Source of the DNA: Cliona cf. orientalis
Taxonomy: Eukaryota > Porifera > Demospongiae > Clionaida > Clionaidae
Reading direction: 5' to 3'
Assembly: GCA_963930775.1 (NCBI GenBank)
Contig: OZ005696.1
Coordinates: 3,472,001 to 3,536,000 of the forward strand
Length of the DNA stretch: 64,000 nt
Shown: positions 1-10,500 of the stretch, piece by piece
Layout of the letters: each line of letters starts with the position of its first letter
Numbering within the stretch: position 1 is the first letter of the stretch
Program-made: the position numbers and the translations under genes
Notes under the pieces: model-generated
Told to the model about the DNA's origin: nothing
Database searches by the model: none
Seen by the model: the letters and a program-made list of their open reading frames with translations, nothing else

Positions 1-1
1 T

Positions 2-298
2 GGGCTAATACGAGGTGCTACTGTTAGACTTCATTCTGCAGATAAGCGATTTTCTCTGTTGAGACGTCCACTTCAACTCTTGTATCTGTTGGAAGTGCAT
101 CATTGCTGTGATGGAGTGGATGACCAATCATCCGATTCCAGCCGTGGCTCCCAGCCAGCAAGTGAGGCCGACTTGAACAACTCGGCCAATGGTGAGCAGT
201 CGAATAAAACTACTATCCCTGTATCTCGACATCAATCCAGACGTGTTGCCGCAAGTAATGCGAGAGCAATGATAGGAGTTCAAGCTGAAGATTCATAA
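2..298 (+). CDS. BEL/Pao-like retrotransposon polyprotein, C-terminal end (partial)
   Basis: An open frame enters from the left edge and ends in TAA at 296-298. Its start reads GLIRGATVRLHSADKR, followed by LRRPLQLLYLLEV. This fits the small domain that follows the integrase of BEL/Pao-type elements (DUF5641-like: a G-L-I/V-R motif, then R-R-P-x-Q-x-L-Y-x-L-E). The tail is Ser/Asn/Arg-rich and low in complexity, as usual for the end of such polyproteins. About 100 residues are visible; the rest of pol lies outside the window. Family assignment is from motif memory, not from a search. Confidence 0.6.
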   Translation, partial: GLIRGATVRLHSADKRFSLLRRPLQLLYLLEVHHCCDGVDDQSSDSSRGSQPASEADLNNSANGEQSNKTTIPVSRHQSRRVAASNARAMIGVQAEDS

Positions 299-385
299 CA
301 ATTTGGACTTAACTGGTATATTATACTGTTCTTAGTGATAACACTGTAGTGATTTATTATGTACTAGTTAGTTGATTTTACGGTC

Positions 386-400
386 AACGAGGGGGAGGAT
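386..400 (+). other. Putative polypurine tract and 3' LTR start
   Basis: About 90 bases after the polyprotein stop comes the purine run ACGAGGGGGAGGA, followed by TGTTGTGC. This is the expected order polypurine tract then 5'-TG of a 3' LTR. The right end of the LTR cannot be placed because the partner LTR is outside the window. Confidence 0.4.
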
Positions 401-2756
401 GTTGTGCATTGCATTGAGTTATGTATAGCATAGTTGCCTTATATGGAAGTCATGCACGTGATTGTCATGTGATCTCTAAAATTTTTAAATAGTGGTGATG
501 AAAATCATCTGTGCGGGGCGAGCCTTCGCAAAAGTCACAAGACTTCTTTGAAAGCACACAGGCATGCATGCACACATGGGGTTGGTACCCCAATAGATAG
601 GCCTGAGAAGCTACCACTACAGTGAAAGTATCATAGACTGCTAGCATATAGTCCAATAATGTTGATCACCTATACTATATTTAGTAGTCTACATGCCATG
701 ACCATGAGTCCAAGTAGCTGCCTGTAGCCAGGCCCTGAGGGGATAAGCCTCCATGCAGTTATCTTCATGCTCAAGAAATTGGAGTCTATCAGTGATGTTA
801 ATCGTGGACCTGAGCCTTGCCAGTGTGGTACAGCACTCACCTTTCCCAGTTTTATGCCTTGCCTACACTTGAGTTGTCTCTCAGATCAATGGTGCAGTGC
901 AGGCGTATGAGCATGCGCATGACGACCATTACCTTACGCGTTCAAAATTTAACTATCTCCTCACTGAAATGATCACCCCACAAACATACATACATACAAG
1001 TATAATATAATATATATACATATAAAACCACTTCCTGTACCTCGTGTATTTGGGGCTCGCTCAGGCTCGCCCCGAATAAAATGTCTGCTTGCATGTGAGT
1101 GTCAGAGCTCTATCGTTGCTACTCTACTGATAGTCCCTGAGAGTGCGAGTGCACCAAAACTGGAAAAGAAATCATTTTGCACAAAGAATGCTTAGGAAAT
1201 TCTCTTTCATTTAAGCCTCAAAACAAGCGAATCAGTTGAGTACACGCCTTGCAGATTTGTTTTAGCTCTATGGAAAAATGTATGGAAAAACAATAATCGG
1301 TGCGTAAATCGGGCACTCTTCAACCCTTCAACAAAAAACACGTATCGTGGAAGCTATCGATACCTTAATCATGTAAATTGCTATTGCCACCAGCTTGCAC
1401 CATCGAGCTGAAACATTAGGCATCCGGAATTATTACTCTATGCCTTGTCTCTCGTGTTGACATGCACTCATTTCCAGTAGCCTAGACTCTACTGAATCAG
1501 GACAGCGATGAGTCCATCACGCCTTCATTGCAAGGATATAGCTGTCTCTGTTTCTGAACACTCTGAGCAGCACAGCTGTTGAGCTGAGGCTGCGATTGAC
1601 AACAATGAGTGTCTCATTAACAACGAACTCTGTCTTGCTCTTGCCTCCTCTGGAGCCTCAGTTCTCGCTGGTTTATGCTTTGTTCAGCGTTCATAGCCAA
1701 AGACACGAGTGTAAATTTGCAAGTTGCTGAATTAGAACAGCATACATACGGAATCCGGAATGACCGGCATTGGGCAGGGCGTAACTAAGGAAGGACCGAC
1801 GTACCATATATTATACATATATATCTCATTCACGTAGTTCATTCCCGTTTAGGTGGGGCTCGCTCATGCTCGCCCAACTAAGATTATAGTTGTGCGTCCG
1901 TGCGTACGAGTGGGAGGTGACCGGAAGTGATTTGACCAGAGCTAAAACGTTTCATTTCTAGGCATTGCTGGACTTGGGGCGATACAATAGATAGCCCACT
2001 GACACAGCTGGCTATGGCTCCAGCAGCGACTAAAGTGAGCTGCTTCAAATAAATGCCAGACTGAACTGTACCACTTACAATGGCGGTCTGGAGAATGCAA
2101 AGGGGTGACACTCTGGAGTCAATGTTGCCCATAGGTGTTTTCAAGGAGGCAATTCTATTCTAACTAGAGCTCTCTCGAGCACACAACCCTCGGCGCGTTG
2201 CATGGCATTAGCAACATGCTTCAACAGTTGCATGCAGGAAAGGGTCAGGGTAGCTAAAGGGTTGGGGGCAGGGCGAGATAGGGATGAGGCTAATCACGGT
2301 TATACTTGCACAGCTGCAGTGTTATTCAAAGTTCAACAGCTCATAGCAGCAACAACCCTAGACGGTGTTGTATCGAACTCCACACTGTGGTGTCGATGTC
2401 AACTCAACCTCCTTCGATCACTGTAGCCTAAACTCCAATTCTTGGGGACTTAGCTAGTTACATCTTTAATAATAACTTGAAGGACTATGATGCAAAGCCT
2501 TGGCAGAAGACTGAAGTACACTGAGAAATATTGCATGTCACTGAACACTGTAATACCATGCATGCATACAAGTCAGACAGTGAAAGGGTACCACCACAAG
2601 AATACAGGCAGCTAACCCTAATTAGAGTTGAAAAGAAGCCACTGTCATCCCACGATCGTCAAAAGCTCGCCAGGCAGGATTGATGCAACCGCACATGCGC
2701 TGAGGTTTAAAGACGTACATACCATATATAGCGCGCAACCTATTTATACGTTAAGC
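401..2756. other. Non-coding stretch, probable LTR and repeat debris
   Basis: No supported gene. The left part is probably the rest of the retrotransposon LTR. A short segment at about 1018-1078 (GGGGCTCGCTCAGGCTCGCC) recurs at about 5238-5300. A fragment near 2160-2190 resembles the start of the repeat family ending in TACCCC(GC)n described at 11123-11712. Confidence 0.4.
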
Positions 2757-2853
2757 CTAGTCTCGAATCCAGACCCCTCCCTTTCCCGCAGCGCTGGATG
2801 TATTGCATCACCAGCGCTGCGGGAAAGGGAGGGGTCTGGATTCGAGACTACGT
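2757..2853. repeat. Near-perfect hairpin (foldback element)
   Basis: Two arms of about 40 bases are near-perfect reverse complements around a 13-base loop. The left arm starts TAGTCTCGAATCCAGACCCC and the right arm ends GGGGTCTGGATTCGAGACTA. The absence of decay suggests a recent insertion. The outer AGTCTCG resembles the AGCCTCGT ends of other foldbacks in the window. Confidence 0.85.
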
Positions 2854-3266
2854 TAAGCCATGCTCTCGCTAGCTCGGGCCATAACTCGGGCAAAGTCAAG
2901 AAGCTTAGAATTGGCAAAACTGGCGAACAAAGCGTTTTCGGAGAAATCCACACAAATCATGCGTTTGGAACGCCATAAGGAATCTTACAACACCGCAAAT
3001 TGGACTCGCAAACAAGGTATGTAGCAGCTAGCGTGGTAACAGACAGACAGACAGACAGACAAACCAACTACAGTAACCCTCGGGCATGCGCCAAGGGTTA
3101 ATTAAGCATCTTCTCTTGGGAGCCCTTGCGAGCGAAGCTGCAAGACAACTCACGAATTTCTTGAGCTAGCTGATTGACAGAGTCACATGATCAGGCAGGA
3201 TGTGCACATGCGCTAGCTTGCTCATGCACACAAATATGTAAAGATTATCGACATTACATGCACAAT

Positions 3267-3517
3267 AAGGCCATATAAAATAACTTACTTGATTCTCATC
3301 CCCGCCCATCCCAATTTTTACAGGCCGCCTCTATCAATTTTATTGCTATCGCACGTGCACAGTAGCGACCCTTTACCAAATATCTCGAAAATATGCTCCA
3401 GATACTGCTCTTTCTAGTGTCCTGATGAGTAAAAAAATAAAATAAAATGCCTCCTCCCGCCCCTATTATTTGGAAAAAGGTGGATGAGAATCAAGTAAGT
3501 TATTTTATATGGCCTAA
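3267..3517. mobile_element. MITE with ~34-bp terminal inverted repeats
   Basis: The left end AGGCCATATAAAATAACTTA, continuing to CTTGATTCTCATCC, is matched in reverse complement by the right end. The interior is about 180 bases with no coding potential. Confidence 0.8.
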
Positions 3518-3569
3518 TATCAGGCACAGGAGTGAGCAAGCGAAGCGAGCTCACTCCTTGTAATATATA

Positions 3570-3957
3570 AAGTATAAAAAATAATTGAATAAAATTTAAG
3601 GATGAAGTAGGGATGGCAATGCCAAAACGTATACAAACAAGATTTGTAGGGATAAGAGATAATCACAACCACTATACATCCCTACGCTTACTTTTCTCGA
3701 TTATTACAGACCTATTGATGTTGACTTGTTCAAGGCATGCTATCCTTGGAGTGTTCTTGACTTGTATGTGGAAGAAATTCATGTTCTCCCTGTCAGTCAG
3801 TTTTTAATATTTATGATTCCCATGCTACTCAAAAAGCAAGCGTAGGGATGTATAGTGGTTGTGATTATCTCTTATCCCTACAAATCTTGTTTGTATACTT
3901 TTTGGCATTGCCATCCCTACTTCATCCTTAAATTTTATTCAATTATTTTTTATACTT
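3570..3957. mobile_element. Foldback MITE, family F copy 1
   Basis: Terminal inverted repeats of roughly 120 bases start AAGTATAAAAAATAATTGAA and end inward with CATCCCTACGCTT. The right arm is a near-exact reverse complement, with a unique loop of about 140 bases. A second copy with the same arms but a different loop lies at 12302-12692. The short ORF here is only the arm read through. Confidence 0.85.
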
Positions 3958-4009
3958 GTTTCTGCTCTTTTTTTATTGCAAATACAGTAAGTAAAATATA
4001 TATAGAAGA

Positions 4010-4895
4010 TGGGGGGTGAGTTCGCGCGTTCGCAAAATAGTAGCCACGCCCCTCGTTAACTCGCTAAAGCATAGATGCCAAACGGAAGGCTGTTTCAGGC
4101 GGCCAAGTAGCTATGAGACTCTAGTAGCTATCATTTATTTTATCGACTATCTGTCACTGCTGAGCTGGCTGTTATGCCGACTGCTGAGGGCCGTGCCGCT
4201 CCCGTACGTCAGTGAGGCCTCAAGTCTCCATATCCCAGCCTATAGCTAGGTTCGCTCGAGGGTTCACTATATCGCACTCACACTGGCCTAGCTAGCTCGC
4301 GCGGAAGAGCCTGGCGCCTATAGGCTCTAGCTTGGCTAGGCTTGAGGCCTAGAGCGAGCTCTAGCTAGCTACAGTACGCGTACGCTAGCGCTAGCGGCGG
4401 TGGCGCGCGCCGCTGACTACAATCACATGACTTCACCATGGCAACATATTATGAGCATGCGCAAAAATGGCGTATCAGACACACCCTTTTCTAGCGCCGT
4501 ACACACCCACTACGTAACTGTAGAGATAACGCAAAACTAGCGTGTCATGGACCTGCGCGCTACAAAATAGAGTGGATTTATACATAAACTAAGATGAGAG
4601 GTCAAGGCAGTCTTGAGTTAGCCCTGGTAATGAAAAAGAAAGAAAGAAAGAAAGAAAGAAGAAAGAAAGATTGACAAATGGCCTATTTTTTGAACATCTG
4701 GTTCTAGCATATACAATTGTTTTGATGAATGATCTTGGTCTCGTTAGATGCACAATTTGCTGGAGATTCTGATTTTGATACTTAGAAATTTCAAAAAATT
4801 ACCTGTTTTGAGATATTTGGGTATTTGTAATGTATTGTGTATATGGAGTGTCCGGGCCATCCCTACTTATAGAGTCTACCGACTCTATGATACTT
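4010..4895. repeat. Dispersed repeat, family R copy 1
   Basis: A block of about 0.9 kb shares ordered segments with 13330-14105: a start with AGCCACGCC, a middle GCGCGCCGCTGACTAC then CACATGACTTC and CCATGGCAACA, and an identical end CCATCCCTACTTATAGAGTC then TACCGACTCTATGA. No coding frame is shared, so this is a non-autonomous element. A short GAAA microsatellite lies at about 4630-4668. Confidence 0.7.
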
Positions 4896-5097
4896 AGATC
4901 CTACTTGTAACAAATACTATAATCTGATTGGTTAAACTGAAATATCTATCCTTCATAGAAAATCATGTAAGCTCTGTAGAAAATCATGTAAAGCTCTGTA
5001 GAAAATCATATAAATTTTCTTGCCTATGGCTAGGGTTGTTGCTAGGCAGCAGTTTATGTGTCTAGCTTTTTGGCATTGTTGCTAGGATCTAAACATG

Positions 5098-5231
5098 TTA
5101 GACACTGCTTAGTTGGTTTCTATGTGACTTAGAAGACCTCAGGGCTCAGTAGAACCCTCGCTTCGCTCGGAATTCTACACAGAGCCCTTCGGTCTTCTAA
5201 ATCACATAGAAACCTCCTAAACAGTGTCTAA
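5098..5231. repeat. Short foldback
   Basis: GTTAGACACTG and GGTTTCTATGTGACTTAGAA on the left are mirrored by GGTCTTCTAAATCACATAGA and ACAGTGTCTAAC on the right. The centre contains a small hairpin around GAACCCTCGCTTCGCTCGGA. Confidence 0.7.
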
Positions 5232-5454
5232 CTATTATATATAAAACTGCTTCCTGTCTCTCGTATCTTTGGGGCTCGCTCAGTCAGGCTTGCCACGAAT
5301 TAAATACCTATCTTACATCCTGATTTGGTTCCATATTAATAGCACTTCATGAGGATCACATTTTGTTTGCAAATAGCAAATAGCCAAATAGCTAGTATGT
5401 CACGAGTATTTAATACTTAGAACATTTTGACGATTCATTCTCAGCAAATATAAT

Positions 5455-5796
5455 AATGTAGTTGACATGTGCGCATGAGAATAAAGCACATGGCCTGTAT
5501 GCATTATGCATTGAGTGAGCACTGTCAATAGGCATGGCTAGGGTGGCCACTCATAAAATTAAGGCACTATTCAGTAAATTTTGTGACGCTCGTGGATCGT
5601 GTCCCTCAATTTGAAGCATACTGAAGCCAGTTTTTGCCGAATTCAATTAATTCGTTGTGTTTACAAGTTGCATAGATGCCTAGCTACATCTCGAGATAAT
5701 AAATTATGGCATTTTTGTGCTCACGACAACAATAACAATGATGAAGATATGACTGAATCAGATTACTTTATCCCTTGCACATGTATGCGGGGTAAT
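5455..5796. repeat. Decayed family A repeat
   Basis: The end GATTACTTTATCCCTTGCAC then ATGTATGCGGGGTAA, preceded by a CGACAACAATAACAA run, matches the right end of the family A repeats at 11123-11712 and 25786-26187. The left end is lost. Confidence 0.6.
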
Positions 5797-7573
5797 TACT
5801 AACTCAGTAAAGATCATCCATAGTATATACACAGGGCTGGAGGAAGCAATTTCCTTGTGATCAGGCCAAGTTTAGTCAGATAAAGTATTTAGGTCAGAAA
5901 GTGGTGAATTCATTGTCGGAAAGGGGCAGTGGTGTGTGTAAGTACACCAAAACTATAGGGAGGTCTGGAGGTGTGCTCCCCCAGGATAATTTTGTAATTA
6001 ATTATACTCTCAGAGACTGCTTCTGATACCAGTTTTAATAGGGCTTTAAAACTCATCTAAGATTTATAGCTAAGTTTCAACGAAGGCACCTAGAGGGAAG
6101 CATGAAGACCACCCCAAGCACAGTGGCTAGTTAAGCTTAAAAGACCTCAAAAATATCTATCATCGGAATTAGGGGCAAAAGATACCAATACCTTAGTTGA
6201 TTTGGAGGTCTGGACAATCATCTGTTCATGGGCAATTTGACCTTTATATGTAAGGTAGATGTTCCTATTATGAGTCAGCCTGTATTATGGGTCATCAAGA
6301 CTAATTAATTTGCAAGTATCCAACTATTGGACCAGCGTATTGTACCTTATGAGATATTATTATCTGATAAATTGTTTCCATTCTCTAATGAATTTTCATG
6401 TAAGTTTCTGCTTATTTTATATTAAATTTTAGAGAAGGTTTTTCAATCTTCAATGAATCATTTTAACAAAATAATTTCTTTTGGCATATTTAGCCACTCC
6501 TATCTAGTATTCACAACTATGCCTCACTTCTGGATGGCTGCTACATGTAAGTACATCCCATCTGTTAAAGAAGCTTTAACATGGTTGAATTCATGTCACT
6601 GAAAGTAGTGACTCATAATACCAGCAGGCGGTCCATAATACCTCCAGTAATAGTGCTGACAAGATAATTTTTTAAAAATTAAATACTTTAATAGGGGAGA
6701 TCTCATTCGTACCCGATGTAATAGACACATTAGGAAGTCCATAAAAAATTTAAATACAAAAAATAACCTCCCAATTACATACGTGGCATATATCACTTGC
6801 TTAATAATAAGTGACTCATAATAGGGACATTTACCTTACCATACGATCAATACACTTAACGATCAATCTGGTTAACGACCATTACCCAACGAGCAAAGAA
6901 ACAAGTTGCGCCCGACCAGACGGACAAATTCCGGTGGCCTTGCTATAAAAGATGCCACGGTTAAATAGTCTGACATTACCATGACTGAATATCCAATACA
7001 CATTATCGTCATGGCGGCAAACATTCACAGTTCAGATCACCATATTTAAACTTCACCAATATCATGCCATTTTACCAAATTTTAATGCTTGCCAAAACTT
7101 ATCCACTATCATTGTATACATACAATATAGTCTGGCCAGCTAGACACTTTCAAGATTATCAGTTTGAGTGTTGGGACAGTATTCCTGTGCAGCTCGGAAT
7201 CACCCACACACAATTATGTGGCCACTATGCGTGTCATTGAGTGATAGATGGACGTTTGGTAAACAGTACAAGGTCAGGTGCATCACCTGCATGCAGTCTG
7301 CCTGCCATAATAACAATGTACATGTAGCTAAGTAAACTTGTTACTACAGTCATTGAGCTCATTGGTCAGTTCAAATTAATTACAACAGGTCATTAATAAA
7401 ATTTGTTTGACAATAAATCTCAGCATAATGACAAGAAGTGAGCTAGACTACCACTGGTACGCATGTGACCACACAAGCTGCCATAGATTGTATCATAGTA
7501 CACACAGGATTGATAATCATGTAGGCCAGCATACAGGGCTTCCTATTGCAACGTAATTATGCAGTGTTCATCA
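5797..7573. other. No gene recognised
   Basis: AT-rich sequence with scattered short frames. I found no exon with convincing splice sites and protein similarity, and no clear continuation of the death-domain gene that ends or passes at 7574-7627. Confidence 0.4.
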
Positions 7574-10500
7574 TCACTGATAGTATATGTACATGTGTAT
7601 ACATGTATATAATGTATCTTGTGTACCTCTGATATAAGTATTCTCCACCAAGTCAGCCTGTTGGTGAAGATTGAACGGAATACCGCGGAGTGTGTCAGCA
7701 ACCTGGCGCCAAGTGGGGTAGGGATGTTGATGGACGTAGAGGTCTAGGTAGGCCTCTTTTCTTTGGGTGGGGCTCTGGTAGTCCTTCCGTATTCTGTCTC
7801 TCTCAGACTGTGGTAGTTCTAGGTTGCCTCCAAGCCGATCAACCATCAGAGGGTTCAGTGGTACAAATAGTTCCATTAATTTCTCAGTAGTTATAGTGAG
7901 ATCTGAACAAAGACAAAATTAATGTTTGTATATCATTCAACGTGAGCAAAATAATCAGGGCATACCGTAAAGTCTGGTTAATAAGCGCACATGCTTATTA
8001 AGCGCATATTTTTTAATAAGCGCATGCTTCCTTCCTGTTATTAAGTATTGTCTAATAAGCACACACGCCCAATAAAGACGACAGTAGTATTCACCATTCG
8101 ATCAAGAGTGTCCCATGCTCTACATACAGCTAGAACTAATTACCAACCTATTTCAGATAGCCAGCTGCATGAGATTGGCTATATATATATATATATGCTC
8201 AACACTGTGATGTTCCACTGAGACAGGTTCGGACTCTTGACCTTGACTTCGAAGCGAGTCTCGCCAAAGAAGTCGGCGATTTTTCCACGGTTTTCTTCCA
8301 GCGATGGCTTCCGATCATCATGATCGTAACTCCCATGAACTATTACAGAGCTTATTCCAAGAATCGCTGTGTTTTTAACTTGCTAGCTTTGTGATCGAGA
8401 ACTCGAACGTGTTGGCAGTGGGCAGGGCCAAAAATTCACTCTCTATTAAGCGCACATCATCTAATAGGCGCATGTTTGCTTACCACCGAGAGTGATAAGC
8501 GCATGCCTTATTAACCAGACTTTACGGTATACAAATATATTCCACACAACCCACAATAATAATTGAGGAATTCTGGGTTGTTCATCCCTCGCCTCCACTC
8601 TTGTTAAGTACATGTAATTACCTATCCACACACTCACCACTATTACAGTGTAGGTTAGTAACACTCACTTGTACCATGGTTGTAAATTCTGACCAATCAG
8701 ATTTCTCCATATGAGGTTGATAAATCACTTATCAAACCTTGTATTTACATACAAGGTCTGATAACTACCTCAGGGCACACTAATAGGACTGATAACTACC
8801 TCAGGGCACACTAATAGGACTGTACTGCTACTATGCAAATGCGTTATGATAGTACTATGCGTATGTACTATGGTGAGGTTGAAAGTTAATTGCCATAAGT
8901 GGGCGGAGTAATTGGGTGCTGAGTCGGCGAGCTCAGAGGCTAGGAAGGCACATTTTGTGAAGAGTGTAGTACTGCACTGGCCAACAAGAAAGCCATCGCT
9001 GTGAAAGTTCGACGCATCTTAGCCTTCTTGAAGCCTGGCCTGGCCTAGCCTCCTCCCCTCAAAGGGCCTGGGGACGAGGCTAGGCCTGGCCATGAGCTGA
9101 CGGTAGGTGTATTAAATACTAGACGTTTTTCACGGTCATGACGATTCGAAATTTTTTTGCTGTGTTGCTGGGTGCTGACTTTTATAGCCAGCGCTGTCGT
9201 TGCTACCATGAGGATGCGTCGTCAGGGCCACGTAGCCCATGGTACAAGTCCGTTATATACCTCGGTTCGGTCTCCACGCGATTTACACAACCTCGGGCCT
9301 TCGGCCCTCGGTTGTGTAAATAGCGTAGAGACCTGCACCTCGGTATATAACCTATATATACATGTACATGTACATGCAGCAACATGAAGAGTAATGCTCA
9401 CCTCTAGGAGGGAGATATGATCTCACTTCCTCAACTGCAGCCATCTGGTGATGATAGTATAGTGACCGGACAAGATATTCCCATGAAGAATGTGGGTTGC
9501 AGTTGACATACAAGTCAGCACATTCATCCTCCTTCCCAGGCAAGTTCAACTCCTCTATCTCCACCCACACCTGCGCCTTCACTTTTGGCTCCACCTTCTC
9601 CATGACATGACTGACATTGTCCACTGTCAGAGTGGGGTCTGGGGGGAAGAGGGTGGACAATATCACTACTAGACCTCACACTAAACACACAAGCTCATAC
9701 CAGTACGTAGGGTGCATGGTAAACTACTGAGATATTGCTAATTAATGAGCACAGCAGTTATCAGTAGCATCATTATGAACATGTCAGTAGCATACTACCT
9801 ACATATGTATACCGTAGGATGGGTTTTAATTGCGTAGTTTAATAATTGCGTTCTGGTCAAGTCAGGCCAAATTGCGAATCCAATAATTGCGATGGATGAC
9901 CCCGTACCGTACTGTAGTATACGTGCACGTTTATGTTTGCGAATCTATTAATTGCGAAACGTAGAAAAACTCGCAATTCGCAATTAATAGATACTCGCAA
10001 TTAAAACCCAACCTACGGTATGCAAAGTGGCAGTATTTGGTTACCAGTTGGCATGAATGACTTGGAGTCTCTTGCTAAGGCAAATTCCTTTAAATCATAC
10101 AGTTTCACAGTTAGATGTTCCCACTCAGCCTCAGGATGGTAGTTCACATAGTAGTCTGCACACGCATGGTTCTTTTCTGTGTCAGTGAAGTATCTCCTCT
10201 TAATCTCCTCCAGCAGTGGCCTGGGAATATCAAGTCCACGTTCACCCATCACCTTCACCCACTTGTCTCTTGGTATCTTGTTCAGTATTCGAGCGACATT
10301 GGCCACTGTCATAGTGGAGTCTGGGTGGATAGAGTTATGTGCAGCAACACACTCATTAAAATAAACAGTGCTATGGAGGAATTCATACATGTAGGTAGGA
10401 ATTTACAAGTAACTATATGTACTACATGTACATGTAGGTGCACCAGTACTGGATACACACAGTACATGCAACACACGCATAGTCACATACACATTCCTCA

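Noticed and set aside
3613-3807. Frame inside the family F foldback
   Set aside because: Half of it is the terminal inverted repeat; copy 2 at 12302-12692 does not preserve it.
7574-7627. Continuation of the Z-alpha gene to further exons left of 7627
   Set aside because: The donor GTACAC is weak and I found no phase-1 exon with domain content between 1 and 7573; a terminal exon with stop at 7574 is simpler, though not proven.
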